DNA of 64,000 nucleotides from Gammaproteobacteria bacterium (GTDB lineage: Bacteria > Pseudomonadota > Gammaproteobacteria > Enterobacterales > Alteromonadaceae). The notes under the pieces are model-generated. The model was given only the letters and a program-made list of their open reading frames with translations. It ran no database searches and had not been told where the DNA came from. The stretch is taken from positions 124,001-188,000 of the forward strand of contig JAAEZG010000005.1 of NCBI GenBank assembly GCA_018222985.1, in the 5' to 3' direction. The position numbers and the translations under genes were made by a program. Each line of letters starts with the position of its first letter. Position 1 is the first letter of the stretch. Shown here piece by piece: positions 16,195 through 23,934 of this stretch.

Positions 16195-16734
16195 ATGATT
16201 AAAAAACTACTCGTCGTCTTATCTACTTTGGCTTTAGTGGCCTGCTCGTCGGGTGACTGGCGCACCGCCTCACGCGAGCCTGCCGGCATAGCGCCAAATC
16301 CAGCCATTGAAAGGGCACCCGTTATTGAGATTTACGCTGCCGATGCCTTTGGTTGGCGTGGTTGGTTTGCCGTGCACACTTGGATTGCCGTGAAACCAGA
16401 AGGTGCGGCTGAATATACCGTTCATGAAGTGGTTGGATGGCGCGTTAATCGCGGGCAACCAGCGCTTTACAGTTACCAAACCACAACGCCCGATCGCTAC
16501 TGGTATGGCGCCAAGCCTGAAAAGATATTGTCGCTTCAAGGCGAACAGGCTGCAGCCTTGATTCCTAGAATTAACGAAGCCGTAACACGCTACCCTTGGG
16601 CCAACGAATACGAAGCGGTGCCTGGCCCAAATAGTAATACATTTCCAGCTTGGATTGGCCTACAGGTGCCAGAGCTTGGGCTACAATTGCCGTTTAGTGC
16701 CATAGGTAGCGGCTATGCGGACAACGACCAGTAA
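16195..16734 (+). CDS. DUF3750 lipoprotein
   Basis: Matches the DUF3750 family. I place the start at ATG 16195, because the product then begins with a lipoprotein signal (MIKKLLVVLSTLALVACSSG); the tracked start at 16132 would put an unlikely basic extension before it. The 179-residue protein has the conserved AVHTWIAVKPEG, HEVVGWRVNRG and PGPNSNTFPAWI motifs. The conserved His, Arg and Asn residues suggest an enzyme, but no activity is known to me. It stands alone; its last codons form one arm of a terminator. Confidence 0.8.
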   Translation: MIKKLLVVLSTLALVACSSGDWRTASREPAGIAPNPAIERAPVIEIYAADAFGWRGWFAVHTWIAVKPEGAAEYTVHEVVGWRVNRGQPALYSYQTTTPDRYWYGAKPEKILSLQGEQAAALIPRINEAVTRYPWANEYEAVPGPNSNTFPAWIGLQVPELGLQLPFSAIGSGYADNDQ

Positions 16735-16749
16735 GGTGGTCGTTGTTTT
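16721..16749 (+). terminator. Terminator overlapping the DUF3750 stop codon
   Basis: ACAACGACCA-GTAAGG-TGGTCGTTGT followed by TTT: a 10-base-pair stem whose 5' arm is the last codons of the gene and whose loop contains the stop TAA. Confidence 0.8.
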
Positions 16750-16899
16750 CGCTATTATTTTGCAAAACACACCACAAAGTACACCACATTAGAAAATCAC
16801 CATAACATAGGCATATGATTTATAACGATTAATTATTATGGTCTAGAAATTGCATGGTATTCCGCTATAGTCAATAACAACGAACACAAGGAATTCATC

Positions 16900-17559
16900 A
16901 TGCCAGTGAAGTTAGAAGATCGCCCTATTGAACAAGTTCGCGAAGAAACTGTTGATAAACTTATTGTGAACTACAGCCATGCTATTATTTCTGCCGAAGC
17001 ATTCGAGCGCCGGCTTGATGAAGCCATGGCGACCGAGTCACATCAGCAATTGGTTGACCTTGTTGCAGACTTACCGCTAGAAGCTGACCCAAAATATGAC
17101 GCGCAAAAAGAACGTTCATTCACGCCAAATTATAGCGCAGGCCAAGCCGAAAAAGATGACAAGCTCGTTAGTATTTTGGGCTCCAATGTGCGCGAAGGGC
17201 AATGGGTTGTGCCGAAGAAAATTACCGTGATCGATGTGTTAGGCTCGGCCACCCTGGATTTTACCGATGCGGTTTTTCAACACCAACATATTGAAGTGAA
17301 TGTTGCCAACGTATTGGGCAGCCTTGAAGTTTATGTACCGGAAAATGTGAACGTGACAACACGCATGTTTAACATCATTGGCTCGTCAGAAAATCGCGCA
17401 CCATCAATAGCAGGGCGCCAGGCACCACAAATAACCATTACCGGCTATTCGGTGTTGGGCTCATTAGAGGTATCGGTAAAACGTACCATGAAAGAAAAGT
17501 TCATGGCATTTGCCAACAGTATGCGTGAAGCCTTGGGAATGCCGAAGAGCAATAGTTAA
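16900..17559 (+). CDS. DUF1707 / LiaF-like C-terminal domain protein
   Basis: A 219-residue soluble protein. The N-terminal 60 residues (RPIEQVREETVDKLIVNYSHAIISAEAFERRLDEAM) match the DUF1707/SHOCT-like short helical domain. The C-terminal half (KLVSILGSNVREGQW ... VLGSATLDFTDA ... NVLGSLEVYVPENV ... VLGSLEVSV) has the repeated LGS-x-beta pattern of the cell-wall-active antibiotic response (LiaF-like, DUF2154) domain. No membrane segment is present, unlike Gram-positive LiaF. AAGGA upstream of the ATG supports the start. The OsmC-YcaO gene follows 70 bases downstream on the same strand. Role unknown; an envelope-stress function is only suggested by the domain name. Confidence 0.83.
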   Translation: MPVKLEDRPIEQVREETVDKLIVNYSHAIISAEAFERRLDEAMATESHQQLVDLVADLPLEADPKYDAQKERSFTPNYSAGQAEKDDKLVSILGSNVREGQWVVPKKITVIDVLGSATLDFTDAVFQHQHIEVNVANVLGSLEVYVPENVNVTTRMFNIIGSSENRAPSIAGRQAPQITITGYSVLGSLEVSVKRTMKEKFMAFANSMREALGMPKSNS

Positions 17560-17629
17560 TTGCCCAAGACAATTGCCGCCAAAAACGCGATAATAGCCGC
17601 CGAATTTTCAATCAGTGGTCTATTTTGTC

Positions 17630-19816
17630 ATGGAAATAAAAGTAAACTTTCTCGATAACCTGCGTCTTGAAGCGAAGTTTGATGACTTTACGGTCATCAC
17701 CGATCAGCCTATTCGCTATAAAGGCGACGGCTCCGCGCCAAGCCCGTTTGACTATTTTTTAGCATCGTCGGCTATGTGCGCCGCTTATTTCGTGAAGGTT
17801 TATTGTTTGTCGCGCGATATTCCAACCGAGAATATTCGTCTGTCACAAAACAACATTGTTGACCCTGAAAACCGCTACAACCAAATTTTTAAAATTCAGG
17901 TTGAGCTACCGGAAGATATTTCAGAGAAAGATCGTCAAGGCATATTGCGTTCAATTGACCGCTGTACCGTGAAGAAAGTTGTGCAAACGGGCCCAGAATT
18001 CCAAATCGAGGTCGTCGAGAACCTTGATGAAGACGCGCAGGCCTTGCTCATGGGCAAGCCAGAAGGCAGCTCATTAACTTACATTGAAGGCAAAGACCTA
18101 CCGCTTGAACAAACCATCGCTAATATGACGCAAATACTTGCCGATTTAGGCATGAAAATTGAAATCGCGTCATGGCGCAATATCGTCCCGCACGTATGGT
18201 CACTGCATATACGCGACGCGGCCTCGCCGATGTGTTTTACCAACGGCAAAGGTGCCACCAAAGAAGCCGCCTTGGCTTCTGCGCTTGGTGAATTTATTGA
18301 ACGGTTAAACTGTAACTTCTTCTATAATGATCAGTTTTTTGGGCAAGACATTGCTAACGCCGAATTTGTTCATTATCCGAATGAAAAATGGTTTGCGTTA
18401 AACGACGAAGATAGCCTTCCAGAGGGGCTACTAGATGACTACTGTTTGCCCATTTACAATCCCGATGATGAACTGCAAGGTTCTCACTTAATCGACACCA
18501 ACTCAGGGCGTAGCGACCGTGGTATTTGTGCGCTTCCGTTTGTGCGTCAGTCTGACGGTGAAACGGTTTATTTTCCTTCAAATCTTATTGAGAACCTCTA
18601 TTTAAGTAACGGGATGAGTGCCGGCAACACCTTGCCTGAAGCGCAAGTACAATGTTTGTCGGAGATTTTTGAGCGCGCGGTAAAAAAGCAAATTATTGAG
18701 CAAGAGATTGCTTTGCCGGATGTTCCCGCCGAAGTTTTAGCCCAATATCCTGATATTGTTGAAGCTGTTGCAGCCCTTGAGGCGCAAGGCTTTCCTGTAC
18801 TCGTTAAAGATGCCTCTTTAGGCGGCGAGTTCCCTGTGGCCTGCGTCACCTTGATGAATCCACGTACTGGTGGCGTATTTGCATCATTTGGCGCACATCC
18901 GAGCTTCCACGTTGCGTTAGAACGTAGTCTCACCGAGTTGCTTCAGGGGCGCAGTTTTGAAGGTTTAAATGACTTTATGCCGCCAACGTTCAACAGCATG
19001 GCTGTTACTGAGCCCAATAACTTTGTCGAGCACTTTATTGACTCGTCTGGGCTGATTTCATGGCGCTTTTTCAGTGCACGCAGCGATTACGAATTTTGCC
19101 AATGGGATTTCTCGGGTACAAACCAAGAAGAAGCCGATAACTTATTTGGTATTTTAAGCCATTTGGGCTTAGAAGCTTACATGGCAGTTTATACCGAACT
19201 TGGCGCCCCTGTGTGCCGCATTTTAGTACCGAGCTATTCCGAGGTTTACCCAATTGAAGACTTAGTTTGGGATAACACCAACAAAGCTCTGGATTACCGC
19301 GAAGATATTCTCAATCTGCATCGTTTAAACAACGAGCAGTTAAGTTCACTGGTTGAGCGCCTCGAAGAAAGCCAGTTGGATAACTATATTGATATTATTA
19401 CCTTAATTGGTATTGAGTTTGATGAGAATACGGTTTGGGGCCAGCTAACCATTCTTGAACTGAAGCTGTTAATTTACTTAGCCTTAGGCCGCCATGAAGA
19501 AGCCTACGAGCTGGTTGAAGCGTTCTTGCAGTATAACGAGAACACCGTTGCGCGCGGTTTATTCTATCGTGCAGTCAGTGCCGTGTTAGAAATTGAATTA
19601 GATGATGAGATGCAGTTAGATGACTATTTGCCGAATTTCCGCCGCATGTTTGGTGAACAAACCATGGCAGAAGTGGTCGGCGCGGTAAACGGCAGCGTGC
19701 GCTTCCCAGGCCTAACCCCAACGAGCATGAAGCTTGAAGGATTAGACCGACATTTGCGGTTGATTGAAAGCTATAAAAAACTACATGCTGCACGCGCAGC
19801 AAAAGCAACTGCATAA
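17630..19816 (+). CDS. OsmC domain - YcaO domain fusion protein
   Basis: A 728-residue cytoplasmic fusion. The OsmC-like part (residues about 1-140) keeps both cysteines of the peroxidase pair, Cys50 in ASSAMC and Cys112 in IDRC. The YcaO part (about 180-580) has the ATP/Mg-binding motifs GKGATKEAALASALGEFIERL and EAQVQCLSEIFERA; YcaO enzymes activate amide carbonyls by phosphorylation. E. coli YcaO is linked to RimO-dependent beta-methylthiolation of ribosomal protein S12, and this protein has a similar helical C-terminal extension (about 590-728). ATG 17630 (MEIKVNF) is preferred to the GTG at 17615. No precursor peptide or dehydrogenase partner is nearby, so RiPP biosynthesis is unlikely. 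A strong terminator follows. Confidence 0.88.
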   Translation: MEIKVNFLDNLRLEAKFDDFTVITDQPIRYKGDGSAPSPFDYFLASSAMCAAYFVKVYCLSRDIPTENIRLSQNNIVDPENRYNQIFKIQVELPEDISEKDRQGILRSIDRCTVKKVVQTGPEFQIEVVENLDEDAQALLMGKPEGSSLTYIEGKDLPLEQTIANMTQILADLGMKIEIASWRNIVPHVWSLHIRDAASPMCFTNGKGATKEAALASALGEFIERLNCNFFYNDQFFGQDIANAEFVHYPNEKWFALNDEDSLPEGLLDDYCLPIYNPDDELQGSHLIDTNSGRSDRGICALPFVRQSDGETVYFPSNLIENLYLSNGMSAGNTLPEAQVQCLSEIFERAVKKQIIEQEIALPDVPAEVLAQYPDIVEAVAALEAQGFPVLVKDASLGGEFPVACVTLMNPRTGGVFASFGAHPSFHVALERSLTELLQGRSFEGLNDFMPPTFNSMAVTEPNNFVEHFIDSSGLISWRFFSARSDYEFCQWDFSGTNQEEADNLFGILSHLGLEAYMAVYTELGAPVCRILVPSYSEVYPIEDLVWDNTNKALDYREDILNLHRLNNEQLSSLVERLEESQLDNYIDIITLIGIEFDENTVWGQLTILELKLLIYLALGRHEEAYELVEAFLQYNENTVARGLFYRAVSAVLEIELDDEMQLDDYLPNFRRMFGEQTMAEVVGAVNGSVRFPGLTPTSMKLEGLDRHLRLIESYKKLHAARAAKATA

Positions 19817-19849
19817 AAAAACGGGCCTTTCAAATAGGCCCGTTTTTTT
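19815..19849. terminator. Strong bidirectional terminator
   Basis: AAAAAAACGGGCCT-TTCAAAT-AGGCCCGTTTTTTT: a GC core flanked by A and T runs, beginning in the stop codon of the OsmC-YcaO gene and facing the convergent NSS transporter gene. Confidence 0.93.
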
Positions 19850-19863
19850 AACCCTAAGTACGC

Positions 19864-21210
19864 TTAGGCAAAGATTAAGAAATAAGCTACCGCCGCAATT
19901 AACACCGGCGACATAATACCGGCAATAAAACGGAAGACTTTGATACACCAGTTCGGACACTCTTTTTCAAGTTCACCACGAATAACCGGCCAAATGCGCC
20001 AGCCGACAAATACTGCCGCCAGCATGCCGCCTAACGGCATGAGAATATTCGAGGCAATAAAGTCCATAATATCAAACGGCGTTTTACCAAAAATACTAAT
20101 GCCTTCGGCCATAGCACCAAAGCTCAACGCGGCTGGAATACCTAGCACTAAAAAGTTAGTGCCAGCGACCCATAACGTGGCTTTTTTGCGGGCAATGTTG
20201 TATTCGTCAATCAAGAAAGCAACCACCGGCTCAAGAATAGAAATAGACGAGGTAATTGCAGCAAACAACAACAATAAGAAAAAGACAATGGCTAAGAACT
20301 GGCCACCAGCCATTTGCGCAAACAACGCTGGCATGGTGATAAAGGTCAAACCTGGGCCAGCCGCTGGGTCAACGTCAAAGGCAAATACCGCCGGCAAAAT
20401 CATTAAGCCAGCCAGAATTGACGCCATAATCGCTAGAAAGGCAATCCACAGGCCTGAGTTGATCACCCGTGTTTCTTTACCCAAGTATGAGCCATAGGCA
20501 ATCATCAAGCCAGCGCCCACTGACAATGAAAATACTGCTAAGCCCAGTGCATCAAGCACCATACGCATGCTTAGCTTTGACCACTCTGGCGTGATTAAAT
20601 ACATCAGGCCGTCAATAGCACCCGGTAGCATTAAGCTGCGTACCACTAAAAATAGCATGAGCACAAACAAGGTCGGCATGAGAATTTTACAAATACGCTC
20701 AATGCCTGATTGCACACCGGCAATAACAATACTCGCGGTAATCGACAAGAATAAGAAGGTATAAACCATGGCCGGTAATGGCGCGCCAATAAAGCTGGTG
20801 AACGCCGCTTCTAGCTCGGCTCCGTCGGTAGTGAGTACATCACCGCGTATGGCTTCGAACACATAGGCGATGGTCCAGCCGCCGACAACCGAATAAAAGC
20901 CAAGAATAAGAAAAACACACAACACCGAAATCCAACCGGCATAATGCCACTTACCGCCACCAAGTGCGCGATATGCTGATGTCGCTGATTTGTTGGCATG
21001 TCGGCCAATCATCATTTCTGACAACATCATCACAGCGCCCACACTAAATACGCAGGCTAAATAAACCAGAAGAAACACACCACCGCCGTTCTCACCAGCA
21101 ATGTATGGAAACTTCCAAATAGCGCCCAAACCAACTGCAGAACCCGCTGCAGCGAAAATAAATCCGATTTTTGATCCCCAAGATCCACGGTTCTCTGTCA
21201 TTGCCGTCAT
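19864..21210 (-). CDS. Sodium-dependent transporter, NSS (SNF) family
   Basis: Sodium-coupled symporter of the neurotransmitter:sodium symporter family (LeuT-type fold), probably for an amino acid. The 448-residue protein has the NSS N-terminal signature WGSKIGFIFAAAGSAVGLGAIWKFPY, with the unwound TM1 Na+ site, then GENGGGVFLLVYL and the TM6 region FSLSVGAGLMIAYGSY. About 11 membrane segments are visible, as in many bacterial members that lack the twelfth. It is a single gene ending at a shared terminator. The substrate cannot be assigned from sequence alone. Confidence 0.92.
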   Translation of the reverse strand: MTAMTENRGSWGSKIGFIFAAAGSAVGLGAIWKFPYIAGENGGGVFLLVYLACVFSVGAVMMLSEMMIGRHANKSATSAYRALGGGKWHYAGWISVLCVFLILGFYSVVGGWTIAYVFEAIRGDVLTTDGAELEAAFTSFIGAPLPAMVYTFLFLSITASIVIAGVQSGIERICKILMPTLFVLMLFLVVRSLMLPGAIDGLMYLITPEWSKLSMRMVLDALGLAVFSLSVGAGLMIAYGSYLGKETRVINSGLWIAFLAIMASILAGLMILPAVFAFDVDPAAGPGLTFITMPALFAQMAGGQFLAIVFFLLLLFAAITSSISILEPVVAFLIDEYNIARKKATLWVAGTNFLVLGIPAALSFGAMAEGISIFGKTPFDIMDFIASNILMPLGGMLAAVFVGWRIWPVIRGELEKECPNWCIKVFRFIAGIMSPVLIAAVAYFLIFA

Positions 21211-21322
21211 AATTTATTAGCTCGTTATTATCTTTTTATAATATGAAACAGACCTGAAAAAAGTCGTGGCTACACTTTAGAGATTTTTTGACCGAATGAA
21301 TAGACTTGTTTGACAGATATCA

Positions 21323-21358
21323 AAGAAAAAAGGGTGAGCAGCCGCTCGTGGCTGCTCA
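21323..21358 (-). terminator. Terminator after the membrane XRE gene
   Basis: On the minus strand the stem TGAGCAGCC-ACGAGC-GGCTGCTCA is followed by CCC and a run of six T before CTTTG; it lies 14 bases past the XRE stop codon. Confidence 0.88.
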
Positions 21359-21371
21359 AGTGTAAGGAGGA

Positions 21372-21680
21372 CTATGTCAGCAACTTAATAGCAACCATTC
21401 CGGTTAAAAGGCCGGTTATAAATGTCATCGCTAATAACCACATTGGCACCGCAGACAAATTCGCTTTCGGCTGTACGTTATTTGGCTCCGATTGTTCAAG
21501 CTCAGTACGCTCAATTTCAAATGCACTAGCTAGCGCCTTACTGGTTTCAAGTGAGGCTATACCATGCAGTTCGACCCGTTGAATAGTACGTAAACTCAAA
21601 CCACAAATATCGGCGAGCTGCTGCTGCGTCCAGCCTCGCTCGGTGCGCGTTTCACGAATAAATGAACCGTTCAATTGCAT
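21372..21680 (-). CDS. Membrane-tethered XRE-type regulator
   Basis: A 102-residue protein with an N-terminal Cro/C1-type helix-turn-helix (FIRETRTERGWTQQQLADICGLSLRTIQRVELHG, residues about 7-40) and a single C-terminal membrane segment (MWLLAMTFITGLLTGMVAI, about 79-97). The N-in arrangement would hold the DNA-binding domain at the inner face of the membrane. It is the second gene of a pair, starting six bases after the stop of a small membrane protein gene, and is followed by a terminator. The pair lies behind candidate Pho boxes. No known named regulator is recognised; signalling from the membrane partner to the HTH protein is inference. Confidence 0.83.
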   Translation of the reverse strand: MQLNGSFIRETRTERGWTQQQLADICGLSLRTIQRVELHGIASLETSKALASAFEIERTELEQSEPNNVQPKANLSAVPMWLLAMTFITGLLTGMVAIKLLT

Positions 21681-21686
21681 GGTAAC

Positions 21687-22109
21687 TTACCCTTTTAACG
21701 CGGTGGCTAAAGCGCCGCCAATAAAATAGCCAATAACACCGCCAATAAGCCCCAAGATAAAAATAGTAAGTATGGTTTTCCACCAAGGTTGGCTGCTACC
21801 TGTGGTTTTTAGAATACGTTTCATGTTCCAAATATCTGAATCAATTTCTTCGCCATTTACCCACAAGGTAATTGAAACTGGCCCCGTGAATAGGTTCCCT
21901 ACTTTCAAGCGTACCACTATCTGCTTGCCATCTAGCTCAAACTTGTGCTCTGAGGTAAAGCGCCAGGTTAGTTTTTCAGAAATTAGCCTATCGTCGACAT
22001 AAACAGATTCTTTGCCGGTTAAATAGGATGCTTCCACGCGAATAACATGGTCGCCAATATCAAAGAAACTAACACTGTGATTGGGTTTGGTAATATCTGA
22101 AGTGGTCAT
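21687..22109 (-). CDS. Hypothetical single-pass membrane protein, partner of the XRE regulator
   Basis: Not a family I recognise. I start at ATG 22109 (MTTSDITKPNHSV), giving 140 residues; the tracked 22133 start adds eight residues, and AAGGAAAT before the 22109 ATG favours the shorter form. Residues about 10-100 are soluble and beta-rich (FFDIGDHVIRVEASYL, ESVYVDDRLISEKLTW, GPVSITLWVNGEEID). A C-terminal membrane segment (ILTIFILGLIGGVIGYFIGGALA) has repeated glycine spacing suited to helix packing. There is no signal peptide, so the soluble part is probably cytoplasmic, on the same side as the HTH domain of its neighbour. It may be a sensor or anti-regulator (inference). Confidence 0.75.
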   Translation of the reverse strand: MTTSDITKPNHSVSFFDIGDHVIRVEASYLTGKESVYVDDRLISEKLTWRFTSEHKFELDGKQIVVRLKVGNLFTGPVSITLWVNGEEIDSDIWNMKRILKTTGSSQPWWKTILTIFILGLIGGVIGYFIGGALATALKG

Positions 22110-22175
22110 AGGTATTTCCTTCGCGGTTATCAAGTTTAGATAACCGTATTACAGCATGGCCTACTGCAATGTGTG

Positions 22176-22226
22176 ACGACAGTTAAGCGTCAGTTGCATC
22201 ATTGTCGTATGACAGTGAAACGACAG
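22176..22226 (-). promoter_or_regulatory. Candidate tandem Pho boxes (PhoB sites)
   Basis: Read on the minus strand: CTGTCGTTTCACTGTCAT (22226-22209) and CTGACGCTTAACTGTCGT (22193-22176). Each is a pair of seven-base repeats with an 11-base period, as in the E. coli Pho box CTGTCATAAAACTGTCAT. The two boxes are 33 bases apart, three repeat units, with a weak unit between, so the whole region is an 11-base phased array. It lies 67 bases or more upstream of the membrane-protein/XRE operon. A TGTAAT -10 candidate lies about 22 bases further on. Another regulator using 11-base direct repeats is possible. Confidence 0.6.
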
Positions 22227-22264
22227 TGCTTGGCTTTACTGCTTTCAAGTGACATTGGGCAAGA

Positions 22265-22816
22265 CTATGACGAAGTTGGTAGTTCACCATGCCAACACTC
22301 TAACGGCAAGGTCATTTGTTGATCACCGTCACTAATATACAATTGACCGTCGCTAATCATTACGCCCCAATGTGTTGAACGTGTCAACTTGGTAGCAATA
22401 ATTGCTAATTCTTCTTGTGCTAAAGCTAGCACACGCACATTATCTAAATGTCCAAGCTGTCGGATTGTCTTTTCCCGCCATAATCGTGCGTTACCATAAA
22501 CCACCACCGACATTTGTGGTGCTCGGCGACTAGCTTTAATGACACGCTCCGCATCGGGTTGACCAACATCAATCCAATGCTGTATCTCTCCCGTTAAGTC
22601 AATCTCCCACAAAGCAGCTTCATCACTATCAGAAAGGCCGCGGCCAAAAGCTAGCTGTGGGTGGTAGAAAATTGCGTAAGCTAATATACGCGAGGCGAGT
22701 CTAATTTCTGTCTCGGACGGATGACGGGCAACGGTGAACTTTATGCTTTCATAAACGCCACGATCGGTATCAGAAATATCGAGCGTGATTTTATATGGAG
22801 TTGCTTGCAGTGCCAT
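22265..22816 (-). CDS. yaeQ: YaeQ family protein
   Basis: A 183-residue cytoplasmic protein that matches YaeQ end to end (start MALQATPYKITLDISDTDRGVYE, central ILAYAIFYHPQLAFGRGLSD, WIDVGQPD, C-terminal STHWGVMISDGQLY). YaeQ structures resemble a PD-(D/E)XK nuclease fold, and the conserved D-x-x-G-x-P and acidic residues fit this, but no activity is established. It starts 24 bases after the 3' end of tRNA-Ile(CAU) with no terminator between, so it is probably transcribed from the tRNA promoter. Its ribosome site is weak (TTGGA). Confidence 0.92.
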   Translation of the reverse strand: MALQATPYKITLDISDTDRGVYESIKFTVARHPSETEIRLASRILAYAIFYHPQLAFGRGLSDSDEAALWEIDLTGEIQHWIDVGQPDAERVIKASRRAPQMSVVVYGNARLWREKTIRQLGHLDNVRVLALAQEELAIIATKLTRSTHWGVMISDGQLYISDGDQQMTLPLECWHGELPTSS

Positions 22817-22840
22817 TTGATTTCCAAGAGGTTGGATTAA

Positions 22841-22916
22841 TGGTGGCCCCTCCCAGATTTGAACTGGGGACCAACCGATTATGAGTCGGCTGCTCTAACC
22901 ACTGAGCTAAGGGGCC
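22841..22916 (-). tRNA. tRNA-Ile with CAU anticodon (lysidine type)
   Basis: A 76-base cloverleaf reading GGCCCCTTAGCTCAGTGG at its 5' end, a seven-base acceptor stem (GGCCCCT/AGGGGCC), anticodon loop CTCATAA, TTCAAATC T-loop and an encoded CCA end. The CAU anticodon could mean Met, but the acceptor and D-arm sequence match E. coli ileX-type tRNA, not elongator or initiator tRNA-Met. Its C34 should be converted to lysidine by TilS so that it reads AUA as isoleucine. Confidence 0.92.
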
Positions 22917-22961
22917 ATACAGGAAGGTGGTTAATCCGATTGGATTAACAAAGCGGGCGCA

Positions 22962-22990
22962 AGTATATGAAATTTCGGCCCGCTTGTCAT
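22962..22990 (-). promoter_or_regulatory. Sigma-70 promoter of tRNA-Ile(CAU)-yaeQ
   Basis: Minus-strand ATGACA, a 17-base spacer and TATACT, followed by a GC-rich discriminator TGCGCCCGC, typical of growth-rate and stringently controlled stable RNA promoters. The 5' leader contains an 18-base palindrome TTAATCCGATTGGATTAA (22931-22948). Confidence 0.82.
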
Positions 22991-23008
22991 GACCCCAAAC
23001 GGGGTTTT

Positions 23009-23803
23009 TTAAAGGTTTATGTGGTAGAAGTCGGCGGCATTGCCGGCGAATACTTTGTCGATAGCTTTGTCATCGGCTAAGGCTTCGCACACGGTCTCAA
23101 TGTCGCGCACATTGAACGGACGCTCAGCACGCGTTGATGGTAAATCGGTACCAAACATTAAACAGTCGGGATTAATGGCGTACAGCGATTTTACCGCCTT
23201 CGCAACATCGACTTCGGTACGCCCAAAGCCACTCGCTTTGATATGCACGCCATTCTCGGCCAGCTTTTGTACTTGCGATAACCCTGAACGCGCCATACCC
23301 AAGTGATCAACCGAAGCCTTCGGTAGTTTCAGCAATTTAGGAACCACTTCGTCGAGTTCACGGCTGTCGACATACATTTCGAGGTGCCAACCGGCTAAGT
23401 CCCAAATCCGCAGCCCAAAATCGACCAAGTTATCTAAACCACTAACAACGCCGCGTTTAAGGTTTACCCGAATACCACGAATACCGTGATCGCGAAGCTT
23501 CAGAATTTCTTCGTCTGATACGCTACTCGGTAAGTTTGTAATTCCGACAAACTGATCGCCCATGTCGGCCAATGCTGACTTCAAATAGCTTTGGTCAAAG
23601 CCCTGCATAGAGCCGGAAACAATAACGCCACCAATAACGTTTAGGTTTTGCGTACGGTACTTATAATCTTCAATGGAAAACGGTGCAGGCAGAAAGCCCT
23701 GATTTTCTATCAACGGAAACGAGTCGTTGTAGATATGAAAATGGGCATCGATAATTCGACGCGGTTGCTGTTTTTCGGTGTTGTTCTGATCAACTGCGAT
23801 CAT
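23009..23803 (-). CDS. Amidohydrolase-2 family metal hydrolase
   Basis: A 264-residue TIM-barrel hydrolase of the Amidohydro_2 group (relatives include 2-pyrone-4,6-dicarboxylate lactonase and lactone/dihydropyrimidinase-like enzymes). The first metal motif is IDAHFHIYND (about residue 19); GIRGIRVNLKRG and SVDHLGMA carry later barrel strands, and MFGTDLPSTRAERPF holds the catalytic Asp. The terminal FAGNAADFYHI is characteristic. It has no signal peptide. It is a lone gene between the tRNA and rpoD, with a promoter of its own presumably in 23804-23860. Substrate unknown. Confidence 0.85.
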   Translation of the reverse strand: MIAVDQNNTEKQQPRRIIDAHFHIYNDSFPLIENQGFLPAPFSIEDYKYRTQNLNVIGGVIVSGSMQGFDQSYLKSALADMGDQFVGITNLPSSVSDEEILKLRDHGIRGIRVNLKRGVVSGLDNLVDFGLRIWDLAGWHLEMYVDSRELDEVVPKLLKLPKASVDHLGMARSGLSQVQKLAENGVHIKASGFGRTEVDVAKAVKSLYAINPDCLMFGTDLPSTRAERPFNVRDIETVCEALADDKAIDKVFAGNAADFYHINL

Positions 23804-23857
23804 ATTTCATCCTTTTCAGCGAAGTTAGGCGTTATTTTAACAAATTTCGCGCTAAAA

Positions 23858-23883
23858 ATAAAAAAGCCCTAACCGCAAGGGCT
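23858..23883 (-). terminator. Terminator of rpoD
   Basis: Minus-strand AGCCCT-TGCGGTT-AGGGCT followed by TTTTTATTTTT, about 50 bases after the rpoD stop. Confidence 0.88.
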
Positions 23884-23934
23884 AGAGCTTCTTAAGACGT
23901 TTTTAACCAACAAACGTTCAGATTATTTACAAGC

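Noticed and set aside
17630-19816. YcaO gene as a RiPP biosynthetic cluster
   Set aside because: No precursor peptide, flavin dehydrogenase, E1-like partner or exporter is adjacent; the fusion with OsmC and the C-terminal extension point to the stand-alone YcaO type.
19940-20497. 185-codon ORF antisense to the NSS transporter
   Set aside because: Shadow of a hydrophobic membrane protein gene; no start signal or domain.
22993-23010. CCCCAAACGGGGTTTTTT as a plus-strand terminator
   Set aside because: The stem is only four pairs and no plus-strand gene lies upstream; it sits at the end of a minus-strand gene in the wrong orientation.
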